DNA of 64,000 bases from Bacillus sp. CGMCC 1.16541 (GCF_003184905.1 NZ_QFRU01000001.1:310001-374000), one strand, 5' to 3'. Shown: positions 14,399 to 23,511, counted from the stretch's first letter. Numbers and translations: made by a program. The notes: generated by a model not told the origin, from the sequence alone.

Positions 14399-15208
14399 CT
14401 ATGCTCTATGAAAAGAACCGACTACTTCAGTCGTTTCTGTTATATTCACAAATGCATTAGGATCTGTATCATTAATCATTTTTTTGACATCTGCTAATTG
14501 ATAGCGAGTAATAACAACCATTAACATTTTTTGTCTTTCGCCTGAATACGCACCTTCTGCATCTATTAACGTTACACCACGATATAAACTCGAAAGAAAC
14601 TTCTGCTTAATTTCCTCTCCTTTTCTAGTTACAATCATCAGTGTTAATTTAATGTGCTTTGTATGAATGGTATCGACCACTTTTCCTGTTGCATATATGG
14701 CTACCATTGTATTTAGTGCAGCGTCCCAGTTAAACACAAAACCAGAAGCAATGACAACCACTGCATTCATTGCAGAAATTAAAGCTCCTAACGGGAAGTC
14801 CTTTTTCTTTGTCAATAGCATGGCAATAATATCAAAACCGCCAGATGAGCCTGATGAACGGAAAATGAGTCCAATTCCAATACCCGTTAACACACCACCA
14901 AATAACGAAGATAAAATAGGTTCTGTAGAGACTTGAACGATAGGAATAACATACAGACTTACTGATAATACAACGACTGATAAAATGGTATAAAAGATAA
15001 ACCGCTTACCAAGTTTTAAAATACCTAAAATAAGCAAAGGTAAGTTTAATAAAAAGTTTAATACGCCGGTATTAAAGGGGGTAATAATCCCAAGCATAAT
15101 GGCAACTCCGCTTAATCCACTACTTAAAATTTCGTGCGGAATAAGAAATAGATTATACGCAATCCCTACAAGTATCGATCCGATGATGATAATAAGTATC
15201 CTGGTCAT
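14399..15208 (-). CDS. YitT family membrane protein (first copy)
   Basis: A 269-residue integral membrane protein. Five or six hydrophobic helices (residues about 1-160) form the YitT domain, including 'IGIGLIFRSSGSSGGFDIIA', and a C-terminal cytosolic DUF2179 domain follows ('MIVTRKGEEIKQKFLSSL', 'GVTLIDAEGAYSGE'). The function of the family is not established. ATG at 15208 has GAGGAG 6-7 bases upstream; a TTG at 15223 has no ribosome site. It is paralogous to the ypjC-like gene at 40500-41372, with the same domain order. Confidence 0.85.
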   Translation of the reverse strand: MTRILIIIIGSILVGIAYNLFLIPHEILSSGLSGVAIMLGIITPFNTGVLNFLLNLPLLILGILKLGKRFIFYTILSVVVLSVSLYVIPIVQVSTEPILSSLFGGVLTGIGIGLIFRSSGSSGGFDIIAMLLTKKKDFPLGALISAMNAVVVIASGFVFNWDAALNTMVAIYATGKVVDTIHTKHIKLTLMIVTRKGEEIKQKFLSSLYRGVTLIDAEGAYSGERQKMLMVVITRYQLADVKKMINDTDPNAFVNITETTEVVGSFHRA

Positions 15209-15332
15209 TTCTGTTCTCCTCAATCATAAACTAAAAATAATTGAATTTATTATAGTAGAGGATTAAATAAAACAGAAAAAGATAGTTTTTTCTGAAATAT
15301 CACTCATTCATATCAAAGAACTTCTTCACACG

Positions 15333-15758
15333 TTAAATTTTAAAGATACCACCAAATCCTTTCACAAGTGATGTTAACTGATTAACTGCCCCCATCATTT
15401 GTCCAGCTGTATTCATCATTTTATTCATGTCATAAGTTCCGTTTGATGTTTTAAATTGAGACATAAACGATTGCATTTGTGATGGTTGCTGTTTAATTCC
15501 TTGATTCATTTTCGGATAAGGTGTGACGTAAGGATTGTTCATATTCATCATATACGGTTGTTGAAATGGTTGCTGTGCATATGGTCCTCCATTCATTTGT
15601 GGAACTGGCATTTGAACGAATGGAGATTGCTGTGGCATGTAAGCTCCTTGCCAGTAAGCTGGCATTGGCCTCATCGGTTGAGTATATTGAGGAAACGGAT
15701 AATATTGACTTAAATCAACATGATGTTGTTCAGTTGGATGATAATGATTTGCATGCAT
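15333..15758 (-). CDS. yppG: YppG family protein, Pro/Gln/Met-rich
   Basis: A 141-residue protein. The first 95 residues are low complexity, rich in Pro, Gln, Tyr, Met and Asn ('[20 protein letters not shown]'). The last 45 form the conserved part: '[20 protein letters not shown]' then '[20 protein letters not shown]' and 'FGGIFKI'. This layout and the place beside yppF and yppE match B. subtilis YppG, whose role is unknown but whose composition resembles coat-associated proteins. GGGAGG lies 8 bases before ATG. Confidence 0.8.
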   Translation of the reverse strand: MHANHYHPTEQHHVDLSQYYPFPQYTQPMRPMPAYWQGAYMPQQSPFVQMPVPQMNGGPYAQQPFQQPYMMNMNNPYVTPYPKMNQGIKQQPSQMQSFMSQFKTSNGTYDMNKMMNTAGQMMGAVNQLTSLVKGFGGIFKI

Positions 15759-15949
15759 GCAATAACCTCCCTTTTATCAATAGTACATCATATGCCTATA
15801 CAAGCTTATAGGTGATTTCCATAACGACTAAAACATTTTCATTAACGCATTATTTGTTGATATTTGTCGAAAGTTTCAATTTTTCAAATAAAAGAATTAA
15901 CTCATATCTATGGTAAGATGAAACAAATGGGGATTAGGAGGGAATTTAC

Positions 15950-16150
15950 ATGTGTGTGAACGAACTTCGTAAAAGTTTTGTTGAATGTAAAAAGTACGAA
16001 CCAGAACATCACAATGAACTTCTGGACTTTGCACAACAAAAATATTTAAAAGGGAACATTTCAATTTCACAATATAAGTCGATCGTGAAAGAGCTTGAAT
16101 TAATTGGGGCTCAAAAACCAGACTTTGTGACTGTTGAAGAACATCATTAA
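15950..16150 (+). CDS. yppF: YppF family protein
   Basis: A 66-residue protein, close in length to B. subtilis YppF (about 62). It is soluble and helical, with 'NELLDFAQQKYLKGNISISQ' followed by 'YKSIVKELE' as the recognisable part. Function unknown. The ATG has AGGAGGG 7 bases upstream. It lies between yppG and yppE as in B. subtilis but is transcribed divergently from yppG here. Confidence 0.8.
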   Translation: MCVNELRKSFVECKKYEPEHHNELLDFAQQKYLKGNISISQYKSIVKELELIGAQKPDFVTVEEHH

Positions 16151-16157
16151 TGGATAA

Positions 16158-16190
16158 GACCATCAGCTTAAGGGTTGGTGGCTTTTTTGT
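16158..16190 (+). terminator. Terminator after yppF
   Basis: CCATCAG pairs with TTGGTGG (one G-U) around a short loop, followed by six T. Confidence 0.65.
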
Positions 16191-16221
16191 TAGTTGTCGT
16201 TTGTTTTCCCTTCTTATTCCA

Positions 16222-16252
16222 TACATAAGCGATTTCATTCACTCTCATATTA
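16222..16252 (+). promoter_or_regulatory. Possible sigma-G promoter of the 55-residue small gene
   Basis: TACATA (16222-16227), 18 bases, CATATTA (16246-16252). The -10 fits CATNHTA fully. Lies 36 bases before the ATG. Confidence 0.45.
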
Positions 16253-16287
16253 GTAATGTACTCTTAAAATAAAGGAGGCGTTTTAAT

Positions 16288-16455
16288 ATGAGTAGAGGAA
16301 AGCATTTTAATCATAAACGTCAAGGTCATGAACAACAGCCGTCTAAAGCTGCACAACAAGTATCTCCAAAAACAGAAGAAATAGTCGAATATTCAATTGA
16401 ACCTTTTGCTCACGATGGAGAAAAGCCAGTTTCAACACGTACTGGAAAAGCGTAA
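16288..16455 (+). CDS. Small hydrophilic protein, 55 residues, probable spore protein
   Basis: ATG at 16288 follows AAAGGAGG with a 7-8 base spacer. The 55-residue product is hydrophilic and contains no membrane segment. It starts 'MSRGKHFNHKRQGHEQQPSK' and ends 'EKPVSTRTGKA', a composition like minor small acid-soluble spore proteins. The sigma-G-like promoter supports forespore expression. It sits between yppF and yppE, on the plus strand, and shares a terminator with yppE. I do not recognise a named family. Confidence 0.65.
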   Translation: MSRGKHFNHKRQGHEQQPSKAAQQVSPKTEEIVEYSIEPFAHDGEKPVSTRTGKA

Positions 16456-16461
16456 ACACAA

Positions 16462-16495
16462 AAAATCCCGCCTTGTTATGCAAAGACGGGATTTT
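16462..16495. terminator. Bidirectional terminator between the 55-residue gene and yppE
   Basis: AAAATCCCG pairs with CGGGATTTT around an interior with a second short pairing; T tract present on the plus side and A run (T on minus) on the other. Confidence 0.75.
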
Positions 16496-16851
16496 CATTC
16501 GTTTGCTAAAATTGATTCTAATACATACTTATTTGCTTGATACATTTGTTTAAATCGCTTTTCACGTGTATCTTTATAAAACGATTGCAAAACCACATTA
16601 TGCAAGTTTTCAATTGTTGACGTAATCTGATTAAGATGAATGTATTTCGGCTTTTCGTCCTGAATCCACTTTTTCGTTACCATTTCCCATTCATCAAGCT
16701 CTATAAAGAACGCGTCCACATAAGGCTTTACTTCCATATAAAAATCAGCTTCTGCTTCTGTTTGATGAACATGCAAAAGACGACTTAGAGCTTTCTCATT
16801 GTATACAAATAGTTTTTCAGTAAGCTCAATCACTGTTGATTTTGTTATCAT
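16495..16851 (-). CDS. yppE: YppE family protein (DUF1798)
   Basis: A 118-residue all-helical protein matching B. subtilis YppE (123). Marks are 'DFYMEVKPYVDAFFIELDEW' near residue 35-54, 'EKPKYIHLNQI' and 'LQSFYKDTREKRFKQM'. A structure of the B. subtilis protein exists as a helical bundle but its role is unknown. The start at 16851 follows AGAGGTGA by 7 bases; an ATG 33 bases upstream has no ribosome site. It follows yppD by 53 bases and is probably in the same operon. Confidence 0.85.
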   Translation of the reverse strand: MITKSTVIELTEKLFVYNEKALSRLLHVHQTEAEADFYMEVKPYVDAFFIELDEWEMVTKKWIQDEKPKYIHLNQITSTIENLHNVVLQSFYKDTREKRFKQMYQANKYVLESILANE

Positions 16852-16904
16852 TTTATTTTCACCTCTAAGTTGATATTGTATCATACATGTCTATAAATTT
16901 TTAG

Positions 16905-17165
16905 CTATACTGTTCGAAGGATGACTTCTCTTTTAGACTCTCTCCACCCTAACTGAGAATGACAATATTGCGTATCTTTCGTTGCTTTCTCTAAATCGCC
17001 TAAAGATTGATTAATTTGTTTAGCATGATCAAAGAATGACTTTTCTTGCTTAGTAACTGACTCATTTATCTTAACAGACATTTCTTTTTCCGTTATCTCT
17101 AATTGGGATAAAACATCATCTAACAAACTTAACACATCTTGTGTTGCTACTAAGTTTTGTTTCAT
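16905..17165 (-). CDS. yppD: YppD-like protein
   Basis: An 86-residue soluble helical protein, similar in length to B. subtilis YppD (84) and in the same place between yppE and sspM/yppC. It is rich in Gln, Asp, Glu and Lys, with a long amphipathic helix ('VLSLLDDVLSQLEITEKEMS'). Three consecutive ATG codons occur at 17171-17163; the third, at 17165, has the best spacing (6) from GGAGGG. Function unknown. The assignment rests on size and synteny more than on motifs. Confidence 0.7.
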   Translation of the reverse strand: MKQNLVATQDVLSLLDDVLSQLEITEKEMSVKINESVTKQEKSFFDHAKQINQSLGDLEKATKDTQYCHSQLGWRESKREVILRTV

Positions 17166-17364
17166 CATCATCCCTCCAGACTGTTTTACTTATATATTCT
17201 CCCTCTTATCAGGTTCTCCTAGTGACATGACAAAACTAGTAACCATTCGTCAAAGAAAGTGATTTTACACCCGCTGAGTTAAAAATTCGACAACACATCC
17301 TGTTTGTCATAAGAATGAAATGAACGAAGTGGTAAACACTATTTCTAGTAGGAGGTGGTTAACA

Positions 17365-17481
17365 ATGAGTCAAAACCAAAAGCAACAAAAAAAACAATCA
17401 AACAACGCTCCAAAACAAACAGAATCAAAAACATATGCTGATCCTAAGAAATTAAACGGCCCAAATCAGCCCTCTACTTAA
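17365..17481 (+). CDS. sspM: Small acid-soluble spore protein M (SspM)
   Basis: A 38-residue protein with AGGAGGTGG upstream of ATG. The N-terminal two thirds are Gln/Lys-rich and the C-terminus 'KKLNGPNQPST' closely resembles the end of B. subtilis SspM ('LGGPNRPST' as I recall it). The position between yppD and yppC is also that of sspM. SspM is a minor small acid-soluble protein made in the forespore under sigma-G. A weak sigma-G-like site occurs upstream: GAATG, 17 bases, AACACTA. The gene is followed by a strong terminator. Confidence 0.78.
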   Translation: MSQNQKQQKKQSNNAPKQTESKTYADPKKLNGPNQPST

Positions 17482-17486
17482 TGTGT

Positions 17487-17533
17487 AAAAAAGAGCGATT
17501 GAAAAGCATAACAACTTTTTCAATCGCTCTTTT
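17487..17533 (+). terminator. Strong terminator after sspM
   Basis: AAAAGAGCGATTGAAAAG pairs with CTTTTTCAATCGCTCTTTT (one bulge), followed by T residues. Confidence 0.85.
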
Positions 17534-17625
17534 TCACTTATTACTCTACTTTTCACCCGTAAATGAAATTCCTTTTACAAAATAGGCATTAAAAAAGGCA
17601 TAAATAAATAGTAAAGTGTTTCATT

Positions 17626-18594
17626 TTATTGCAATGGATGATGAACATATGATTGTAACTTAATGAGTAAATGGAGTTCTACTTGTTTCTTTCGATACCA
17701 CTTTGTCACGTTTATTTTAGGTGGAAGTGAAACATCTTTTTGCCATACTCTAATTTTTCTCCGACTCTCTTGCCAATGATTATCTTTAGATTGATGATGT
17801 GAAACTAGTGGAAAAGTTGTTCGTAAAATAGGTGTATGACGTTCTACGTCTTCTTTAAGATATTGCTCATAATCATATCTTGAACCTGTATGAATGGTTT
17901 GATTGGAAAACTGTAAAAATTCTTCATGATGAGCTGGATGAAATAAAAGTTTAGCTAATTTTTTACCCAATTCTATCCGCTTCGATTTTTTCCAAAAATC
18001 ATGAACAGAGCAGCCATATAATTGCCCTTCTAACGTTGGAAATAAGACGCAAGAAAAATGGAGAAAGTCTTGAAAAGTAAAAATAAACGAACGAAACACC
18101 TTTTCCTGGTAAAATGGATGTTCAATGACTGGTTGTTGAATAATGTTTTGCTCATTAATAATTAACGATGTGCGTAAACGCTCTTGATCACCTTTTTCCC
18201 AAAAACGTTGCCATTCTTCTCTAATAAAAGAAGACACACCGAAATAAGGTAATAAATAAAAGTACGACTTTTGCTTTGCTTTTGAAACCGCGTAAATAAG
18301 TAATTGCGGATATACATCGTGAAAAATGAGCCAATTTGCTCGCTCATAAGTAAGAAAAAGGATATCTCTTGTTTGTTTCCTTAGCAAACGAGGCATCCAC
18401 TTCCCTTCTAAGTCGCACATATTCCATCCAGCATTACGAGACACCATGCTCGCTAGAAATGACCATTGAATCTCTGGATAGTAACGATAATAGTCAGCAT
18501 ACGCAATTGTTCTTGAAACATTATCAATGTTCATTTTCTCTCTTTTGTATTTAATATAATGTAAGAGTCGTTTTTCAAATGACAATTCATTCAT
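17626..18594 (-). CDS. yppC: YppC family protein (DUF2515)
   Basis: A 322-residue protein matching the DUF2515/YppC family. Typical segments are 'NVSRTIAYADYYRYYPEIQW' and 'SFLASMVSRNAGWNM' near the N-terminus and 'FLTYERANWLIFHDVYPQL' after it. It is rich in aromatic and basic residues, with no clear membrane helix. Function unknown; in B. subtilis it is divergent from recU, as here. ATG at 18594 is preferred because AAAGTGG lies 5-6 bases upstream, whereas the ATG at 18612 is preceded only by a T run. Confidence 0.82.
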   Translation of the reverse strand: MNELSFEKRLLHYIKYKREKMNIDNVSRTIAYADYYRYYPEIQWSFLASMVSRNAGWNMCDLEGKWMPRLLRKQTRDILFLTYERANWLIFHDVYPQLLIYAVSKAKQKSYFYLLPYFGVSSFIREEWQRFWEKGDQERLRTSLIINEQNIIQQPVIEHPFYQEKVFRSFIFTFQDFLHFSCVLFPTLEGQLYGCSVHDFWKKSKRIELGKKLAKLLFHPAHHEEFLQFSNQTIHTGSRYDYEQYLKEDVERHTPILRTTFPLVSHHQSKDNHWQESRRKIRVWQKDVSLPPKINVTKWYRKKQVELHLLIKLQSYVHHPLQ

Positions 18595-18764
18595 TGTACC
18601 ACTTTCTTTCATAAAAAATAGTCGATTTACTAGGACTGTTTGATTATTTTTTCTGTTAGTTCTGTTTTTTCTGAAAAAACTTAATCAGTCCATCTCCTTA
18701 TGATTTTTGGTATGATATATTATATATTTTTGACGTATTTACTTTTAAAGGGGGTAATGATAGA

Positions 18765-19367
18765 ATGATTCGCTATCCAAATGGAAAACTGTATAGTCCT
18801 GTTCACCAAGGAAATACCCCTGCAAACAAGAAGCTACCAATAAACTATAGTAATCGAGGTATGACGCTTGAAGAAGATTTAAATGCAACAAATGACTATT
18901 ATTTAACGCACGGTATTGCAGTGATTCATAAGAAACCAACACCCGTACAAATTGTAAAAGTTGATTATCCAAAAAGAAGTGCTGCCGTCATTAAAGAAGC
19001 CTACTTTAAACAAGCTTCGACGACTGATTATAATGGTGTTTATAAAGGGAAGTACATTGACTTTGAAGCAAAAGAAACAAAAAACAAAACCTCTTTTCCG
19101 CTTCAAAACTTTCATGAACATCAAATTCAACATATGGAACAAATTTTGAAACAAAATGGGATTTGTTTCGTCATATTAATGTTTACTACTTTTCAAGAAA
19201 TATACTTACTCGATGCATCGCACTTACTTCCTTTATGGGATAATGTGCAGAAGGAAGGTAGGAAATCCATTCCGAAAAAAGAGATAGAAGAAAAAGGTCA
19301 TTTAATAGAAGTGGGGTATCATCCGCGTATTGATTACATGAAAACTGTAGATAAATTGTATTTTTAA
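18765..19367 (+). CDS. recU: Holliday junction resolvase RecU
   Basis: A 200-residue resolvase that cuts four-way junctions during homologous recombination, repair and chromosome segregation. The PD-(D/E)XK active site is visible with B. subtilis numbering preserved: Asp88 ('TTDYNG'), then Glu101 and Lys103 ('YIDFEAKET'), followed by the RecU mark '[11 protein letters not shown]'. The N-terminal 'MIRYPNGK' and '[14 protein letters not shown]' are also typical. AAAGGGGGT lies upstream of ATG. It is followed 63 bases later by ponA, forming the conserved recU-ponA operon. Confidence 0.97.
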   Translation: MIRYPNGKLYSPVHQGNTPANKKLPINYSNRGMTLEEDLNATNDYYLTHGIAVIHKKPTPVQIVKVDYPKRSAAVIKEAYFKQASTTDYNGVYKGKYIDFEAKETKNKTSFPLQNFHEHQIQHMEQILKQNGICFVILMFTTFQEIYLLDASHLLPLWDNVQKEGRKSIPKKEIEEKGHLIEVGYHPRIDYMKTVDKLYF

Positions 19368-19430
19368 GAGTATGATATAAATGTTTACCGAAATCATTCT
19401 CTTACAATTAGTTGAAAGGTAGGAGCTTTT

Positions 19431-22109
19431 ATGTCTGAGAATTATACTTCTCGCGAAGAACGTCGACGATCTCAAGGCGACAATAAACAAAAAAATAAAT
19501 CATCTAGTTCAACACCAAAAAAGAAACGCGGAGGAATTTTCCGCAAAATCGTTGTAGTCGTTCTATTATTAGGATTTGTTTCAATGATTGCTGGAGCTGG
19601 CACATTTTTTGCACTCGTAAGCGATGCTCCTAAAATTGATGACTCTATGTTAAAAGATTCATTATCATCAAAGATTTATGATGTAAACGAAGAAAAGTTT
19701 GCCGAGCTTGGCGGTCAAAAACGTACATATGTACAATATGATGATATTCCACCTTTTGTAAAAGAGGCATTTCTTGCAACTGAAGATGTTCGTTTCTTTA
19801 AACATCATGGAATTGACTTTTATCGTATTGGTGGCGCTGTGGTTGCTAACTTCAAGGAAGGCTTTGGATCTGAAGGAGCTAGTACCATTACCCAACAAGT
19901 TGTTAAAAACTCATTTTTAACACCTGAAAAAACAATTAAACGTAAAGTACAAGAAATGTGGCTTTCTTTTCAGCTAGAAAGAAAGTATTCAAAGCAACAA
20001 ATTCTAGAGATGTATTTAAACAAAATCTACTTTGCTAAAGGTGAAGTATATGGGATTGCAAAAGCTGCTGAGACATTTTATGGCGTCACAGACTTAAATG
20101 ACCTTGAATTACATCAAGCAGCAATGCTTGCAGGTCTTCCTAAAGCACCAAACACGTATAACCCATACAACAACCCTGAATCAGCAACAAAACGTCGAAA
20201 CATCGTATTAACTCTCATGGAGAGACATGGTTTTATTACAAAGGCAGAAGCTGACGCAGCGAAAAAAGTAGACGTGCAAGAAACATTAGTCGAACGAACA
20301 GAAGAACAAGAACAATATGCAGCATTCATTGACGAAGTCATTGAGGAAGTAAAAACAAAAACAGAAGCTGACGTGTTTTCTGCTGGTCTTGAAATCTACA
20401 CAACTCTTGATCCAGAAGCACAAAGTTATGTAGAGAAAACGTTAAATACAAATGAAGTTGTTCAATTTCCAAACGAAAATTTCCAAGCTGCCGTTGTTCT
20501 GCTTGATACAGAAACAGGTGCTGTACGAGCAATTGGCGGTGGACGTAATCGTGTATCTCGTGGCTTCAGTTTAGCCACTGATAATTATCCACAACCTGGT
20601 TCAACCATTAAACCAATCTTAGATTTTGGTCCAGCAATTGAGCATTTAAATTGGTCTACTGCTCAACCAATCAATGATGAACCATACACGTACTCAAATG
20701 GTACAGCTATTAACAACTTTGATCGTAGTCATAAAGGATGGCTTTCTGCTCGTGAAGCACTTGGTCGTTCTCGAAACATCCCTGCTTTAAAAGCATTTCA
20801 AGCCGTTGGAGCTGAAAAAGCGAGAGAGTTTGGTGCTGGATTAGGTATTCCACTAGAAAAAGCAATTCCAGAAGCTTATTCCATTGGAGGATTTAATAAA
20901 GGAGTATCTCCCCTTCAACTTGCTGGAGCGTACAGTGCTTTTGGGAATAATGGGATTTATAATAAGCCACATACGGTAACAAAGGTAAAGTTTCCTGATG
21001 GAACTGAAATGGATTTAACACCTAAACCAAAAGTGGCTATGAAAGACTCTACAGCCTTCATGGTTACACATATGTTAAAGTCCGTAGTCGAAGAACCATA
21101 TGGTACAGCTAGGGCTGTCAGAACGTCTGGATTAGAGATTGCAGGTAAGACAGGAACAACAAACTTTGATGCTGACGATAAAGCTAGATATAATATCCGC
21201 AGCGGTGGCGTAAAAGACGTCTGGTTTGCAGGATATACACCTAAATATACAGCAGCTGTGTGGACAGGTTACGAAAAATATTCAAGTGAAAACTATATTT
21301 ATAGTCAATCTGAAAAAGACATGGCAAAGAGTATCTTTAAAAAGGTTGTATCTCATGTATCACAAGGAAAAGATCGAGGAAGCTTTAAACAACCTAATAG
21401 CGTTGTAAAAGTACCAATCGAAAAAGTTTCCGGTGAAGAGTTGAGAAAACCAAGTGCTGGTACCCCTAGTAATATGGTTGAAGAAGAATACTTTATTCGT
21501 GGTACAGAGCCAACAAAAGTTTCAAAGAAATTTATGGAAGCTGATCGTCCAAAAGGTGTGAAAGCACAATTCGACCCATCAGCAAATCAAATTAACGTAA
21601 GTTGGTCATATCCAGAAGATAAAATGAATGACGTTACATTCCAAGTAAATACGTCTGTAGACGGAAGCTCATCTCAGCAGTCTACAAAAAACACATCTAT
21701 TGTCGTACCATCACCAACACCAGGTGCAACGTACACATTTACAATCACTGCAACATTTGGTGGTTCCACAAGTAAAGGAGCTTCTGCTTCCGTTAGAATT
21801 CCTGGCGGTGAAGAAGAGGAACCATCTGAAGACGAGAATGATTCGGAAGAACAACGTAAAGAAGACGATGATGAAGAGAAAGATAAGGATGACTCTTCAG
21901 ATCAAAAAGAGAACAAAGATGATAAAGGTAAAGATAAGGACAAAGAGAAAGAGAAGGATAAAGAGAAGGATAAAGATAAAGAACAACAGCCACCACCTAA
22001 TGAGGGCAACCAACCTTCTCCACCTCCATCCAATGATCAAGGTGGCCAAATCCCACCACAGAGTCCTGGAGATTCAAATGGTACAAATCCCCCTACAAGT
22101 GAAGGATAA
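19431..22109 (+). CDS. ponA: Class A penicillin-binding protein 1 (PBP1A/1B)
   Basis: An 892-residue bifunctional peptidoglycan synthase. A basic cytosolic tail (1-36) is followed by a membrane anchor (about 37-61). The GT51 glycosyltransferase domain has Glu118 in 'ATEDVRFFKHHGID' and 'GASTITQQVVKN' (149-160). The transpeptidase domain has the Ser391-Thr-Ile-Lys394 motif, Ser447-Arg-Asn449 and Lys573-Thr-Gly-Thr. A fibronectin type III-like domain covers about 708-792. The last 100 residues are a low-complexity tail of Glu/Asp/Lys runs, then Pro/Asn/Gln. B. subtilis PonA has a similar but shorter polar tail. It lies downstream of recU and ends at a strong hairpin. Confidence 0.96.
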   Translation: MSENYTSREERRRSQGDNKQKNKSSSSTPKKKRGGIFRKIVVVVLLLGFVSMIAGAGTFFALVSDAPKIDDSMLKDSLSSKIYDVNEEKFAELGGQKRTYVQYDDIPPFVKEAFLATEDVRFFKHHGIDFYRIGGAVVANFKEGFGSEGASTITQQVVKNSFLTPEKTIKRKVQEMWLSFQLERKYSKQQILEMYLNKIYFAKGEVYGIAKAAETFYGVTDLNDLELHQAAMLAGLPKAPNTYNPYNNPESATKRRNIVLTLMERHGFITKAEADAAKKVDVQETLVERTEEQEQYAAFIDEVIEEVKTKTEADVFSAGLEIYTTLDPEAQSYVEKTLNTNEVVQFPNENFQAAVVLLDTETGAVRAIGGGRNRVSRGFSLATDNYPQPGSTIKPILDFGPAIEHLNWSTAQPINDEPYTYSNGTAINNFDRSHKGWLSAREALGRSRNIPALKAFQAVGAEKAREFGAGLGIPLEKAIPEAYSIGGFNKGVSPLQLAGAYSAFGNNGIYNKPHTVTKVKFPDGTEMDLTPKPKVAMKDSTAFMVTHMLKSVVEEPYGTARAVRTSGLEIAGKTGTTNFDADDKARYNIRSGGVKDVWFAGYTPKYTAAVWTGYEKYSSENYIYSQSEKDMAKSIFKKVVSHVSQGKDRGSFKQPNSVVKVPIEKVSGEELRKPSAGTPSNMVEEEYFIRGTEPTKVSKKFMEADRPKGVKAQFDPSANQINVSWSYPEDKMNDVTFQVNTSVDGSSSQQSTKNTSIVVPSPTPGATYTFTITATFGGSTSKGASASVRIPGGEEEEPSEDENDSEEQRKEDDDEEKDKDDSSDQKENKDDKGKDKDKEKEKDKEKDKDKEQQPPPNEGNQPSPPPSNDQGGQIPPQSPGDSNGTNPPTSEG

Positions 22110-22141
22110 AAGGATGCCATAGTCTAAGGTCTTTCAAACAA

Positions 22142-22197
22142 AAAGCCTATCTCAAATTGGAGAATCATGTTCCCCAATTGAGATAGGCTTTATTTTT
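22142..22197. terminator. Bidirectional terminator between ponA and ypoC
   Basis: AAAGCCTATCTCAAATTGG pairs with CCAATTGAGATAGGCTTT (one mismatch) with T-rich sequence to the right; the left side also gives T on the minus strand. Confidence 0.85.
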
Positions 22198-22696
22198 TAT
22201 GTATAATGACCAATTTAGCATATAATTTTTGAAGTTCTTGATAAAGTTCCGACAGTTGAATAAATGAATGATATAGATGGGGCTTTGTCATAATAAACGC
22301 TATCCGTTCACCTATGTTTATCGGTTTATAAGTAAGTTCCTTAACATCCTCATCTAAATGTGTTAATCGAGAAACTTTTACACCATTCATCCAAAATAGC
22401 GCACTAATAAAATTGGCTACTCCATATTTCATTGACATTTGTGTAGCATGTGCTTGTCGCTTTTTATGTAATAAAGCAATCTTTGTCTCTAGTTCGTTCC
22501 ATAGTTCAAAAACATATGGCACAAAGTCTTGTGGTTGCTTCCAAGGCTCTTCAGGTTGTAAACGTAAGTCGTATGGAAAAAACGAAGATAACATCACTTC
22601 CTTAAACACTTTTTTTTCACAACGTTCCATGACAGATGCTTTCGAAAAGAATAAAGGATGATAAAACTGTGGTGGAACTTTCGTTTGCTTAGTCAT
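22190..22696 (-). CDS. ypoC: YpoC family protein
   Basis: A 168-residue protein that overlaps the end of nth by 8 bases, the place of ypoC in B. subtilis. Typical parts are 'MLSSFFPYDLRLQPEEPWKQ' and 'VANFISALFWMNG', consistent with the YpoC-like family. It is soluble, rich in Lys, His and aromatic residues, and has no catalytic motif that I can see. The ribosome site AAGGAAAAG is inside nth. Function unknown; translational coupling to nth is likely. Confidence 0.78.
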   Translation of the reverse strand: MTKQTKVPPQFYHPLFFSKASVMERCEKKVFKEVMLSSFFPYDLRLQPEEPWKQPQDFVPYVFELWNELETKIALLHKKRQAHATQMSMKYGVANFISALFWMNGVKVSRLTHLDEDVKELTYKPINIGERIAFIMTKPHLYHSFIQLSELYQELQKLYAKLVIIHKK

Positions 22697-23348
22697 TCTT
22701 TTCCTTCTCTCTCATTCGCTTTTTCCCTTCTCGACATACATCTAAAAGAGGACAAATATGACACTGCGGAGACTGAGCTTTACAATGGTATCGACCAAAG
22801 AAAATCATTCGATGATGAGTAACCGACCACTCTTCTTTCGGCACTTTTCGCATCAATGTTTTTTCAACTTCTAATACGGAGTCTTTCCAACGACAAATAG
22901 CTAAACGTTTACTTACTCTTTCAACATGTGTATCCACTGCAATTGCAGGGATACCAAATGCTACTGATACAACGACGTTAGCTGTTTTTCTTCCTACACC
23001 AGGTAATTTGGTTAATTCATCACGGTCTTGTGGTACTTCTCCACCATACTCATTAATAAGTAGTTGACATAATTTACGAATATTCTTTGCCTTATTACGA
23101 TATAAACCAATTGAACGAATATCTTGCTGTAACTCTTCATCTGAAACAGCTAAATAATCTTCAGGCGTTTTATATTTTTGAAATAAATTCTTGGTTACCT
23201 TATTTACAAGTGCATCAGTACATTGTGCAGACAGAGCTACTGCAATGACTAACTCAAATGGATTTTGATGGTTCAGTTCACAATGAGCATCTGGGAACAT
23301 TTCTGCCATCTGATCAAGACAATATCTAATTTGTTTTAACGTTAACAT
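22689..23348 (-). CDS. nth: Endonuclease III (DNA glycosylase/AP lyase)
   Basis: A 219-residue base-excision repair enzyme that removes oxidised pyrimidines. Helix-hairpin-helix 'LPGVGRKTANVV' at 115-126 carries the catalytic Lys121, and 'IAVDTHVERVSKRL' carries Asp139. The C-terminal iron-sulfur loop has Cys189, Cys196, Cys199 and Cys205 (C-x6-C-x2-C-x5-C). ATG at 23348 follows AAGGTGA by 8 bases; a GTG 12 bases upstream overlaps that ribosome site and is not preferred. Unlike B. subtilis, where it directly follows dnaD, a terminator separates the two. Confidence 0.96.
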   Translation of the reverse strand: MLTLKQIRYCLDQMAEMFPDAHCELNHQNPFELVIAVALSAQCTDALVNKVTKNLFQKYKTPEDYLAVSDEELQQDIRSIGLYRNKAKNIRKLCQLLINEYGGEVPQDRDELTKLPGVGRKTANVVVSVAFGIPAIAVDTHVERVSKRLAICRWKDSVLEVEKTLMRKVPKEEWSVTHHRMIFFGRYHCKAQSPQCHICPLLDVCREGKKRMREKEKND

Positions 23349-23391
23349 TTTACATCTCACCTTGCTATGTATTTTTAAATGTAACTAGAAC

Positions 23392-23425
23392 AAAAAGCGA
23401 GAGACTAAAAATCTCTCGCTTTTTA
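23392..23425. terminator. Terminator between dnaD and nth
   Basis: AAAAAGCGAGAGA pairs with TCTCTCGCTTTTT around a 7-base loop. The minus-strand T tract (from 23396 down) supports ending of dnaD transcripts. Confidence 0.8.
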
Positions 23426-23511
23426 TTCTTGCCGGTTCGTGATAAAACCATGTTTTTGTATTTGAACAAAAGCAATCTTTTTTATGTCTTATATGTTAAG
23501 CACTTAATTAA

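Noticed and set aside
16905-17171. Translation of yppD from the first of three ATG codons
   Set aside because: The ribosome site GGAGGG directly abuts the first ATG; only the third has workable spacing.
21700-22122. Basic open frame overlapping the ponA tail
   Set aside because: It is an alternative frame of the repetitive GAA/AAG-rich tail, with no ribosome site.
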